Below, in pieces: positions 39,637 through 48,880 of a stretch of 64,000 nt of DNA (its first letter is position 1; every line of letters begins with the position of its first letter). This stretch comes from Aureimonas sp. ME7 (GTDB lineage Bacteria > Pseudomonadota > Alphaproteobacteria > Rhizobiales > Rhizobiaceae). Position numbers and translations under genes: made by a program. The notes under the pieces are model-generated. The model was given only the letters and a program-made list of their open reading frames with translations, was not told the origin of the DNA and did no database searches. The stretch is from positions 1 through 64,000 of the forward strand of contig NZ_CAJCKW010000005.1 of the NCBI RefSeq assembly GCF_903970965.1. The letters run 5' to 3'.

Positions 39637-42036
39637 ATGAACGTCCTGCTGAACTGCCTTGGTGTTCTGAACGATCCAAGGCTTCTGACCCTTGCGGCCG
39701 CGGTCTGCCTCGTCGGCGTCTACGGCTCCTTCTCCGTGGCGCGCCACGCGGGGCGTCGCGACGTCAGGGGACGGCGCCGCTGGGCGGTCTTGTCCCTGGT
39801 GACGGCGGGATGCACGGCTTGGGCGACGCATATGGTGGCCCTTCTGGCCTTCCGTCCGGGAATGCAGTCGGGGTTCGAGCCGTTCACCACGGCGCTGTCG
39901 CTTATTCTCGCCATTGCCGGCATCGGCGCCGGCCTGATGCTGACGCTCGGGCGCCGCGAACGCTGGCGGCGGTTCGCGGGCGGGATCGTGATCGGGCTCG
40001 GCGTCACCGTGCTCCACTATGTCGGACAGTCCGCCTATGTCGTCAGGGGCCATGTTGCCTGGGACATGACGATCGTATCGTCCACGATCCTGGCGAGCCT
40101 TCCCCTGTTCGGACTGGCGACCCTCGCCTCGGTGGAACGCCAGCGCGCGGTCAGCGCTGCCGGCGCCCCCCTTCTCGTTCTGGCGATCGGCGTGCTCCAC
40201 ATCGGGGGCATGGTGGCGATGACGCTGGAGTTCGATCCCCGTGTGCGGCTTCCCGCTTCGACGATCTCTCCCGACATCCTGGCGCCCGTCGTCGCCCTGG
40301 TCTCGTTCGGCCTTGCGGCGACCGCGATCCTCGGCCTGCGCCTGACGCTCGTGGCCAAGGCCAAACTGAGATACGAGAGGCAGCGTCTGGGCGAACTCGC
40401 CAATCTCGGCCTGGAAGGGCTGGCGATCTGCGAAGGAAACCGGATCATCACGGCCAACGACAGTCTGGCACGCCTGACGGGAATGTCCCGCGAAGCGCTG
40501 GCGGGGCGCGATCTGGCGCCTTTGCTCCCGGACATCGATCTTCGCGCCCTGCCCGAGCGCGAGGAGGTGGACGCCCGGCTCGCGACCGTATCGGGGGCGT
40601 TGCTGCCCGTTCGTGTCCTACGCAGCGACGTCAACCTCGCCGGTAGCCGGCAGACGGTGGTGGCGTTTCGCGATCAGAGCGAGCGTCTTCTGGCCGAGGA
40701 GCGCATCCGCACGCTCGCCTATTCCGACGCCCTGACGGGGCTGGCGAACCGGACGCGGTTCCAGGACGGCCTTTCGGCATGCGTCGGCGAGCATAGCGAG
40801 ATCGGCACCCCCTTCTCGCTGCTTCTGATGGACCTCGACGGCTTCAAGGACGTGAACGATGCCGTCGGGCACGTGGGAGGGGACGAAGTCCTTCGCGCGG
40901 TGGCCCGGCGCGTCCGCGCTGTCGTCGGCGAAACACACCTTGTCGCGCGGCTCGGCGGTGACGAGTTCGCCGTTCTCCTGCGCGACACCGCCGATCCCCT
41001 GAGGGCGGCCGACGTCGGTCGCCGGCTCATCGCAGCCGTCGAGGACCCGATCGAGGTCGGTGATCAGATCGCCCACGTGTCGGCCAGCGTCGGATTGATG
41101 CCGTCCCAGTCGGACAGCATTTCCGCCGCCGACCTGATGCTGGCGGCCGACCTTGCGCTCTACGACGCGAAGGCCAATGGGCGAGCCCGTGTCCGCTTGT
41201 TCACGCCCGAACTTCGGACGTCCCTCAAGGAACGCCTCGGCGTCGCCGACGATCTGCGCGATGCATGGGACAGTCGGAACTTCGAACTCTACTACCAGCC
41301 GCAGGTGAACCTCGCCGACGATCGGATCGTGGGCGCAGAAGCCCTGATCCGGTGGAACCACCCCTATCTCGGCGTCCTGTCGCCGGCCGCCTTTCTGTCC
41401 ATCCTGGAGTCCGGCCATCTCGCCGCCCCGGTCGGCGACTGGATCCTGCAGACGGCCTGCCGGGACGCGATGGCGATAAGGCGCTCGATCTGCCCTGATT
41501 TTCGCATCGGTGTGAACCTCTTCGCCGCGCAGTTGCGCATGCCCGACTTCGTGGAGCGCGTCGAGGAGGCGTTGCGCGTCACCGGTCTTCCAGCCGACGC
41601 CCTCGAACTCGAGATCACGGAGAACATCGTTCTTCGCAACGAGCGAACGATCGCCAACCATCTGTCGCGCGTTCGCGCGATGAACGTCGGCATTGCCTTC
41701 GACGATTTCGGAACCGGCTTCGCCTCGCTGACGATGCTGAAGCAACTGGATATCACGCGGCTGAAGATCGACCGCTCCTTCGTTCGCGACATCGAGACGG
41801 ACGAGAAGGATCAGGGCATCGTGGATGCCGTGGTTCGCATGGCGCAGGGGTGCAGGCTCGAGGTCATCGCCGAAGGGATCGAGACGAGAGCGCAGGCCGA
41901 CTACCTGAAGGACCGCGTCGTGGAAGGCCAGGGCTACCTGTTCGGCAAGCCGATGTGCCTTCGGGACTTCGAGCTCGCGCTGGAACAACAGGGGCGTGGC
42001 GAGGCCGCCGCGCCGGAAGCACGAGCCGTCGCCTGA
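39637..42036 (+). CDS. MHYT-PAS-GGDEF-EAL cyclic-di-GMP protein
   Basis: A 799-residue membrane signalling protein. N-terminal helices (1-250) carry MHYT-type motifs (THMVALLAF, LHYVGQ, LHIGGMVAM) proposed to bind copper and sense gases. A PAS-like domain covers about 255-350. The GGDEF domain is intact (RLGGDEFAVLL, near 445); no RxxD inhibitory site precedes it. The EAL domain is intact (GAEALIRW near 570, LEITENIV, DDFGTGFASL, IEGIET-type end). It may therefore make or break cyclic-di-GMP. It is convergent with the PKS gene, and is a candidate regulator of the polysaccharide genes beyond; this link is inference. Confidence 0.94.
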   Translation: MNVLLNCLGVLNDPRLLTLAAAVCLVGVYGSFSVARHAGRRDVRGRRRWAVLSLVTAGCTAWATHMVALLAFRPGMQSGFEPFTTALSLILAIAGIGAGLMLTLGRRERWRRFAGGIVIGLGVTVLHYVGQSAYVVRGHVAWDMTIVSSTILASLPLFGLATLASVERQRAVSAAGAPLLVLAIGVLHIGGMVAMTLEFDPRVRLPASTISPDILAPVVALVSFGLAATAILGLRLTLVAKAKLRYERQRLGELANLGLEGLAICEGNRIITANDSLARLTGMSREALAGRDLAPLLPDIDLRALPEREEVDARLATVSGALLPVRVLRSDVNLAGSRQTVVAFRDQSERLLAEERIRTLAYSDALTGLANRTRFQDGLSACVGEHSEIGTPFSLLLMDLDGFKDVNDAVGHVGGDEVLRAVARRVRAVVGETHLVARLGGDEFAVLLRDTADPLRAADVGRRLIAAVEDPIEVGDQIAHVSASVGLMPSQSDSISAADLMLAADLALYDAKANGRARVRLFTPELRTSLKERLGVADDLRDAWDSRNFELYYQPQVNLADDRIVGAEALIRWNHPYLGVLSPAAFLSILESGHLAAPVGDWILQTACRDAMAIRRSICPDFRIGVNLFAAQLRMPDFVERVEEALRVTGLPADALELEITENIVLRNERTIANHLSRVRAMNVGIAFDDFGTGFASLTMLKQLDITRLKIDRSFVRDIETDEKDQGIVDAVVRMAQGCRLEVIAEGIETRAQADYLKDRVVEGQGYLFGKPMCLRDFELALEQQGRGEAAAPEARAVA

Positions 42037-42043
42037 GGGATCG

Positions 42044-42063
42044 GCGCGGCTTGTCGGCCGCGC
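42044..42063. terminator. Hairpin between convergent GGDEF-EAL and PKS genes
   Basis: GCGCGGC (42044-42050) pairs with GCCGCGC (42057-42063) with a 6-base loop. It lies 8 bases after the GGDEF-EAL stop in the 84-base convergent gap. No T-run follows; it is a weak terminator candidate. Confidence 0.35.
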
Positions 42064-42120
42064 TTCGAATTGGCTTCGTCCGTCGGCGAAGAGACGCGCG
42101 GGAGGCGGAACGGCCCGTCC

Positions 42121-45100
42121 CTATTCGGCGGCCAGCAGGACGTTCGCCTTCGGCCCTTGCCGGTCCGCGTCGCGCAGGAGGGGCCGGAGACGATCCGCCA
42201 GGATGCGCACAAAGGGTTCGAGCACCATCCCGTCGTGATCGCCCGGCACTTCGCGGATCGTCAGGTCGGCGACGAAGGGCGACCAGCCGTTGTCGTCCAA
42301 CGCCGCGTTGCGGCCCGCCTGCAGGCGGCGTCCGCCGCGCAGGCGATATAGAACCTCAAGCCTCGGGCGAAGGAGCGCGACGCGCCCCTCGTAGGGCTGA
42401 ACGGTGTAGCGCGGCAGCGCGGCGCGGAACGCCGTCTCGATCCGGGCACTGCGCAGCGAGGCTTCGCCCGCTTCCCCGTCGCGGGCTTGTCTCGTCGTGC
42501 GCAAATGCTCGCGCCAGTTGGCGCGGTCCTCGCGCCAGCGGCGCATGAAGCTGCGCCCGTCGCGGCGCAGGTCCTGCAGCTTCATGTGGAGCCGGTCGGC
42601 CAAGTCGAGCGACATCGCGCCGGGAAGCGGCGTATCGAGCATCACGACGAGTGCGACCTCCTCACCCGCCGCACGCAGCCGGCGCGCCATTTCGTAGGCG
42701 GTGATGCCGCCGCCCGAAAACCCGCCGAGGAGATAGGGCCCATGCGGCTGCACCGCGCGGATCTCCGCCAGGCACGTTTCGGCCATCTCCTCGAAGGTTT
42801 CCTGCGGGCTATCTCCTTCCAGAAGACCGCGGGCCTGGAGCCCGTAGACCGGACGCTCGGTCGCCAGATGAAGGGCGAGTTCGCGCAAATTGAGGACGTT
42901 GCCGAACATGCCCGCGCACAGGAACAACGGCGTGCCGTTCGCACCCGCCTGGGCGCCCATGGCGACGAGATGCGTCGGCCGCCGCGCGGGATCGGGGCCC
43001 TCGCCGGCGCGCGCCTTGCCCCCATCGTCATCCGCGACTGGCACCTCGCCGATCAGCGCGGCGCAACCGGCGATCGTCGGCGCCTCGTAGAGAACCGAGA
43101 TCGGCAGATCCACGCCGAAGCGTTTGCGGATCATGCGGAACAGGCGCACCGCGATCAACGAATGGCCGCCGATATCGAAGAAGTTGTCGTCGACGCCGAT
43201 CCGCTCGATCCCCAGGAGCTCGCTCCAGAAGCCGGCGATCGTGGTTTCCAGCTCCGTGCGCGGGGGCACGAAGGCACTGTCGAGATCGGGCCGCTCGAAG
43301 CGCATGCCGTCGGTATCGCCACTCGATCCCATGCCCATAGCGCCGCCCGCCGCCTGGCGCTGGAGCGTCGGCAGGTCGAGGGAGGATAGGATCGGCTGCG
43401 CCTCGCCGCTCGCCAGCGCCCGGCGTAGGAGTTCGAAGCCCTCGGCGGGCAGAATGCCTTGCCGAACCTGTGCTTCCAGGCGCTGCGTTTCGGGGCTGGA
43501 AGGGCGCACTGAGACCGCGCGCACGGGCTCAGGCCGGCGCGCGGCGAAGGCGACATCGCTGTCCAGCCGGCGCATGACGAAGCGCTCGATGCGGGCGAGG
43601 ACACGGCCGTCGGGATCGCAAAGAACGACCGAAAAGCTGGCGAACCCGTCGCCGAGACGATCGGGAGACAGGGTCACGATGCTGGTGACCGATGAACCGA
43701 GCGGCGCATGAATCGCGACACGGCCATAGGACATCGGAGCCCAAAGCACGTCGCCGGGCGCGAAGCTCGGCTCCAGCCCCATGGCGAAACCGGTCGCGAT
43801 GTCGAGAAGCGCCGGATGCATCTGCGCCGCGTCGCCGACGAAGCGCTCGTCCAGCGCCAGATCGGCGATCGCCTGGCCCTGCCCCATCGCGACGGACCGC
43901 AGGACCTGCCAGCGCGGACCGAACCCGATGCGCCCGTCCTGCACGGAGCGCAGCGCCTCGCCCTCGTCTGCACGCTCCGTCGCGCCGCAGGCGAGCCGGA
44001 TGGCGTCCAGCGACAGTCGCTCCGGCGCGGCGGTCTGTCTGACGGGCACGAACCGGGCCTGCGCGAAGGTCTCGAACACGTCGGAGCGTTTCGCCTGGAT
44101 CAGGGCGCGGTAGCCCTTCCCGTCCGGCTGGAGACCGGCGCGCAGGGTAACGATTTCGTCGTCGCCGACGAGAAGCGGCTGGAGAAAGGTCAGGTCCTCG
44201 ATCGCCAGCGCGCGGCTGAAGCCGCATTCGGCCATCAGCTGCGCCAGGATCTCCACATAACCGGTGCCCGGCATCACGGCTTGGCCTGACACCATACGGT
44301 GTTCGTTCAGGACCCAGTCGGTGCGGGGCGAGAGCACCGTTTCCGCCCAGGAGGCGCCACTCTCGTCCTCGACCCAGGATCGGAAGAACGGCCCCTTGGC
44401 CGGCACCGGATCGGCGGACGCGGCCGGGTCGGCGCGCCCTGCCGGCATCGCGCGGGCGGCCAGGCCGATCTCGTTCCAGACGCCCCAGTGCAGGGCGAGC
44501 GTGCGCCGTCCGGGCCGGCCGCGTGCGGCGTCCGCATAGGCGTTGAGATAGGCGTTGGCCGCCACGTAGTCGGCTTGGCCGACCGGCGCGGTGTCGGTGC
44601 TGGTGGAGGAGAAAAGGACGAAGAGGTCGAGCGGGGCACCCCCGAAGATGCGATCGAGCACCCTCGTCCCGTCGACCTTCGGCGAAAGGACGGCTTCGAA
44701 TGCCTCGTCGCCCTTGGTCGCAGCCAAGCCGTCGTCGACGAGACCGGCCGCATGGAACACACCGTCGATCCGGCCGAACTTACGGCGTGCATCGGCGACG
44801 ATCTCGTTCATCGCGTCGAAATCGGCGACGTCGGCTTGGGCGATGTGCAGTTCGTACCCCTCCGCCTCCAGCGCTTCGATGCGCTCGATCGCGCGCCGAA
44901 CCCGGTCGCTTCGTGCGCGAACCCGCCGCTCCGCCGCCCAGTCTTCGCGCGGCGGCAGGGGGGAGCGGCCGACGAGGACGAGGCGGGCCCCGTAGCGCTC
45001 GCACAGCGATCGGGCGAGCGAGAGGCCGAGATCGCCTAGGCCGCCGGTGACGAGGTAGACGCCGCCCTGCCGGATCGGCAGATCGGCCTCGCGATCGACG

Positions 45101-48100
45101 GGCGGAAGCGCCAGCGGCTCGACGATGCGCGTCCAGCGATGGGCGCCGCGATAGGCGACGATCTCGCTCGCGGGGTCGGCGTCCAGTTCCTCGATCAGCT
45201 GGCGATAGATCGCGGCGTTCGGCTCGGCCGCGGAAGCGTGGCGCGCGCGAATTTCCATCAGCACGGGGTCGATGTCGAGAACGCGGATCGAAAGGCCGGG
45301 CATCTCCTTCGGCAGCACCTGCGCCGGGCCGAGCACCAGCGCCTTTTCCGGCTGCAGGCCGGCTTCCTCGCCGATGCGCTGCAACCTGTTGGCGACGACC
45401 TGGATCGACCACGAGGCAGGAACCGCGTCGCCGGCGGCCTGCGTCAGATGGAGGAGGCTGAAGAAGCCCTCCTGCCGCACGCGCCGCGGATCGTCCTCGC
45501 CGCCGGACGTGACGAGCCAGAGGTGGAGAACCGTTTCGGGAATGCCGCCGCTCGACTTCAACGCCGAAACCAGCGCCTCGTAGCCGGCGCGCCCGTCCGC
45601 CGGGCGGAGCGAGTAACGATCCGGCGCATGCCGCGCGAACAGGTCGCCGACCCCCACGGTCACGACGCGGCGGCCCGACGCCCGCAGGGCGGAAACGAGC
45701 GGCGCGACGAACCCCTGTCGATCCAGAAACACGAGCACGGCGCCGCGCTCCGAAGCGTCGCTTTTCCCGAGCGTCAGACCGGGCGCGGAGCGGCGCCAGC
45801 CGGGACGCCAGCCCCAGCCCGCCATGTCGGGCAAGCGGCGCAGCGGGGCATCCTCCTCGGTCGCGGCGCTGGGTTTCACCCGCTCGATGAAGTAGCGCTG
45901 GCGCGCGAACGGATAGGTCGGAAGCGACACGCGCCGGCCGCCGGCCGCGCCCGGCAGGGCCGCGACGGGAACCGCGAGGTCCGCCAGGAAGGCACGGCCG
46001 AGCGCGCCTAGGAGATGCTGCGCATCATCCGCCGGATCGTCGCCGCGCGGCAGGCTGTTGATCACCTGCGCAGCGGCCACGCCCGGTTGAAGCTTGGCGA
46101 GCGAGGACAGGACGCGGCCGGGGCCGACCTCGATTAAGATCCGCCCGCGCCGCTTGGCCAGAAGCGCCATACCCTTGCCGAACTCGACGGTGGAGCGCAG
46201 ATGGCGCACCCAGTAGAGCGGGTCGGTCGCATCCTCCACGGACAGCCAGCCGCCCGTCAGGTTGGACACGATGGGGATCGCGGGGCGCGACAGGCGCAAG
46301 GTACGCAGAAAGGCCTCGAAGCGGGGCAGAAGCGCATCCAGCATGCGCGAATGGGCCGCGATGTCGATCGGCACCCGGCGCGCTTCCTGCCCCCGCGCCT
46401 CCAGCGTTTGAGCGAAGCGCTCCAGATCCTCGTTGCGCCCCGAAACGACGCAAAGCTCGGGCGCGTTCTGCGAGGCGAGGTCCAGCGCGTCCGGCAGGAT
46501 CTCGAGCAGCGCCTCACGGCTCATGGCGACCGATAGCATGCCGCCGGCTTCGGCCGTCTCGAAGAGTTCGCCGCGCAGGCGCACGAGACGAACGGCGTCA
46601 CTGAGGGTCAGGACGCCGGACACGCAGGCCGCCGCGTTCTCGCCCATGGAATGACCCATGAGAACGGCCGGCCGCACACCACGCGCCATCCACCAGCGCG
46701 CCACCGCGACCTCGACGATCAGGATCGCGGGCAGTTGCAGCGACGGTCGCAGGAACGCCGTCTCGCCGGCCGCCCGGTCGTCGCACTCGGCCATCCAGAC
46801 GCTTCGGATCTCGGCGGCGACCTGCGGCTCCAGCGCGGCGAGACCTTCCTCGACGGTGGCGCGAAAGCCCGCATCCGACGCGATCAGCGAGCGCGCCATG
46901 CCCACATGCTGCGCCCCGCCGCCGGGAAACAGGAAGGCCGGCTCACCCGCCTCCGCCACCGCCTCCTGATCGAAGGCGAGGCGCGGCGCCTCCCCGCGCA
47001 GCGAGGCGATCGCATGGGCCCGGCTTCCCGCCACCACGACACGCCGCTGCTCGAAGCGCTTGCGGCCGGTCAGGAGCGTGTGCGCGGTGTCGGCGAGTGT
47101 CAGTTCGGGGCGCTCGGACAGGGCGTCGGCCAACCGGCGTTCCGCCTCGTCGAGCCCGGTTCTGGTGCGCGCGGACAGAACCAGAAGCGCCGGGCCTTCG
47201 GGCGCAGCGTAGGCCGGAGCCTTCGCCGCGCTCGGCGGCGCTTCCACGATCGCATGCGCGTTGGTGCCGCCGACGCCGAGCGAATTGACGCCGGCCCGGC
47301 GCGGGCCCCGGCCCGCCGGCCAGGAGATCAGCGCATCGGCGACGCGGAACGGGCCGGTCTCGAAGGGGATCGCCGGGTTGGCCCGCTCGAAGCCGAGCGT
47401 CGGGGGAATGACGCCGTGCCGGACGCAGAGCGCGGCCTTGATCAGGCCGACGACGCCGGCGGCCGTGTCGAGATGGCCGATATTGCTCTTCACCGATCCG
47501 ATCCGGCAGAAGCCGGTGGCATCCGTGGATTGGCGGAACGCCTGCGTCAGCGCCTCCACCTCGATCGGATCGCCGAGATAGGTGCCGGTGCCGTGGCATT
47601 CCACGTAGCCGATCGTGTCGGCGGCGATGCCGGCAAGCCCCAGCGCCTCGATCACCGCCTCGGACTGGCCGCCGACGCCGGGCGCCAGATACCCCGCCTT
47701 GTTCGAGCCGTCGTTGTTGACCGCCGTCGCCTTGATGACGGCGTGGACCGGGTCGCCGTCGGCGAGCGCGTCCGAAAGACGGCGCAGCACCACGACGCCG
47801 GTTCCCGACCCGAACACGGTGCCGCCGGCGCGATGGTCGAACGGGCGGCAGCGCCCGTCCGGTGACAGGATCTCGCCCTCCTGGTGGAGATAGCCGTGCC
47901 GATGCGGCAGCTCGATCGTCACGCCGCCGGCGAGCGCCGTCTCGCATTCGCCAGCCAGCAGGCTCTGGCACGCCATGTGGACGGCGACGAGCGAGGTCGA
48001 GCAGGCGGTCTGGACGTTGACGCTGGGGCCGCGCAGATCGAACAGGAACGAAGCGCGGGTGGTCAGGAAGTCCTTGTCGTTGCCGGTATGGCGCAAGAGG

Positions 48101-48552
48101 AACAGGCCGACCTCGTCCAACAGCTTCCGGTTGCCGCAGACATTGGCGTAGAAGTAGCTGCCCATGCCGCAGCCGCCGAAGACGCCGACCGGGCCGGACG
48201 TGGCGTCCGGCATGCGGCCCGCATCCTCCATCGCCTCCCAGGCGCACTGGAGGAACTGGCGATGCTGCGGGTCCATGATCGCCGCTTCCTTCGGGCTCAT
48301 TCCGAAGAACTCGGCGTCGAAAATCTCCATGTCGGGAAGCTCGGCCGCGCGCGCGACATAGCGCGGGTCGTCCACGCGGTCGCCGGCGTCGGCGGCCGCG
48401 TTGCGCTCCTCCGCCGTCAGATCCCGGATCGACTCCACACCGCCCACAAGGTTCGCCCAGAACTCGCCGACGTTGCGCGCGCCCGGAACCCGCATCGCCA
48501 TGCCCACGATCGCGATGTCGCTGCCCGACGCCTCGTCGCTCGATCCGCTCAT
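42121..48552 (-). CDS. Type I polyketide synthase KS-AT-KR-DH-ACP-TE
   Basis: A 2143-residue single-module PKS. KS (about 10-440) has C184 in QTACSTS, H320 in ECHGTGT and H360 in NIGHLD. AT (540-830) has S635 in LMGHSMG. A KR structural half (about 870-1140) is followed by the catalytic KR (1160-1345: VTGGLGDLG, Tyr in QADYVAANAY, VDD of a B-type KR). DH follows (1410-1690: EHRMVSGQAVMPG and HPALLD). ACP has S1798 (IGGHSL). A type I thioesterase (1870-2120) has S1946 (GFSGGG) and H2106. All catalytic residues look intact. KR before DH is not the usual order. The ATG at 48552 has GAGGA upstream. It is divergent from the NRPS, with which it probably works: load, one extension, reduction, dehydration, TE release. 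Confidence 0.94.
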   Translation of the reverse strand: MSGSSDEASGSDIAIVGMAMRVPGARNVGEFWANLVGGVESIRDLTAEERNAAADAGDRVDDPRYVARAAELPDMEIFDAEFFGMSPKEAAIMDPQHRQFLQCAWEAMEDAGRMPDATSGPVGVFGGCGMGSYFYANVCGNRKLLDEVGLFLLRHTGNDKDFLTTRASFLFDLRGPSVNVQTACSTSLVAVHMACQSLLAGECETALAGGVTIELPHRHGYLHQEGEILSPDGRCRPFDHRAGGTVFGSGTGVVVLRRLSDALADGDPVHAVIKATAVNNDGSNKAGYLAPGVGGQSEAVIEALGLAGIAADTIGYVECHGTGTYLGDPIEVEALTQAFRQSTDATGFCRIGSVKSNIGHLDTAAGVVGLIKAALCVRHGVIPPTLGFERANPAIPFETGPFRVADALISWPAGRGPRRAGVNSLGVGGTNAHAIVEAPPSAAKAPAYAAPEGPALLVLSARTRTGLDEAERRLADALSERPELTLADTAHTLLTGRKRFEQRRVVVAGSRAHAIASLRGEAPRLAFDQEAVAEAGEPAFLFPGGGAQHVGMARSLIASDAGFRATVEEGLAALEPQVAAEIRSVWMAECDDRAAGETAFLRPSLQLPAILIVEVAVARWWMARGVRPAVLMGHSMGENAAACVSGVLTLSDAVRLVRLRGELFETAEAGGMLSVAMSREALLEILPDALDLASQNAPELCVVSGRNEDLERFAQTLEARGQEARRVPIDIAAHSRMLDALLPRFEAFLRTLRLSRPAIPIVSNLTGGWLSVEDATDPLYWVRHLRSTVEFGKGMALLAKRRGRILIEVGPGRVLSSLAKLQPGVAAAQVINSLPRGDDPADDAQHLLGALGRAFLADLAVPVAALPGAAGGRRVSLPTYPFARQRYFIERVKPSAATEEDAPLRRLPDMAGWGWRPGWRRSAPGLTLGKSDASERGAVLVFLDRQGFVAPLVSALRASGRRVVTVGVGDLFARHAPDRYSLRPADGRAGYEALVSALKSSGGIPETVLHLWLVTSGGEDDPRRVRQEGFFSLLHLTQAAGDAVPASWSIQVVANRLQRIGEEAGLQPEKALVLGPAQVLPKEMPGLSIRVLDIDPVLMEIRARHASAAEPNAAIYRQLIEELDADPASEIVAYRGAHRWTRIVEPLALPPVDREADLPIRQGGVYLVTGGLGDLGLSLARSLCERYGARLVLVGRSPLPPREDWAAERRVRARSDRVRRAIERIEALEAEGYELHIAQADVADFDAMNEIVADARRKFGRIDGVFHAAGLVDDGLAATKGDEAFEAVLSPKVDGTRVLDRIFGGAPLDLFVLFSSTSTDTAPVGQADYVAANAYLNAYADAARGRPGRRTLALHWGVWNEIGLAARAMPAGRADPAASADPVPAKGPFFRSWVEDESGASWAETVLSPRTDWVLNEHRMVSGQAVMPGTGYVEILAQLMAECGFSRALAIEDLTFLQPLLVGDDEIVTLRAGLQPDGKGYRALIQAKRSDVFETFAQARFVPVRQTAAPERLSLDAIRLACGATERADEGEALRSVQDGRIGFGPRWQVLRSVAMGQGQAIADLALDERFVGDAAQMHPALLDIATGFAMGLEPSFAPGDVLWAPMSYGRVAIHAPLGSSVTSIVTLSPDRLGDGFASFSVVLCDPDGRVLARIERFVMRRLDSDVAFAARRPEPVRAVSVRPSSPETQRLEAQVRQGILPAEGFELLRRALASGEAQPILSSLDLPTLQRQAAGGAMGMGSSGDTDGMRFERPDLDSAFVPPRTELETTIAGFWSELLGIERIGVDDNFFDIGGHSLIAVRLFRMIRKRFGVDLPISVLYEAPTIAGCAALIGEVPVADDDGGKARAGEGPDPARRPTHLVAMGAQAGANGTPLFLCAGMFGNVLNLRELALHLATERPVYGLQARGLLEGDSPQETFEEMAETCLAEIRAVQPHGPYLLGGFSGGGITAYEMARRLRAAGEEVALVVMLDTPLPGAMSLDLADRLHMKLQDLRRDGRSFMRRWREDRANWREHLRTTRQARDGEAGEASLRSARIETAFRAALPRYTVQPYEGRVALLRPRLEVLYRLRGGRRLQAGRNAALDDNGWSPFVADLTIREVPGDHDGMVLEPFVRILADRLRPLLRDADRQGPKANVLLAAE

Positions 48553-48880
48553 GCCGCTTGTCCTCGCCCACGCGATCGACCGCCGGGATCGCCCTCCTCG
48601 TTTCAACTCATCGTTGCCGGGGAGAGGACACGCCGGACGGATCGCGATCCATGTCTTCCTTTGCCGGATAGAATGCCCAGAATGTCTAAAGGCAAAGCAT
48701 CAAATGTTCGGCGTATTGGTAAACCTCCCTCTACGGTAAACAGTCCTGCAGCATTTGATCGATTTCGCTATTAACCTCACATCTACTTCTCGTCTGACAA
48801 ACCGCAGGTCGGATGGCAATCTTGGCGTGTGACGCGGCAAGTGTGCCCGTATCCACGGATATCCGACATCGAAGGTCGCC
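48553..48880. promoter_or_regulatory. PKS-NRPS divergent control region
   Basis: A 328-base gap with no convincing gene, much more AT-rich than its surroundings between about 48660 and 48800. It contains an inverted repeat ATCAAATG (48699-48706) / CATTTGAT (48752-48759), and GGTAAAC occurs twice (48718-48724, 48735-48741). It must hold the promoters of both biosynthetic transcripts. No known regulator site is recognised. Confidence 0.6.
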
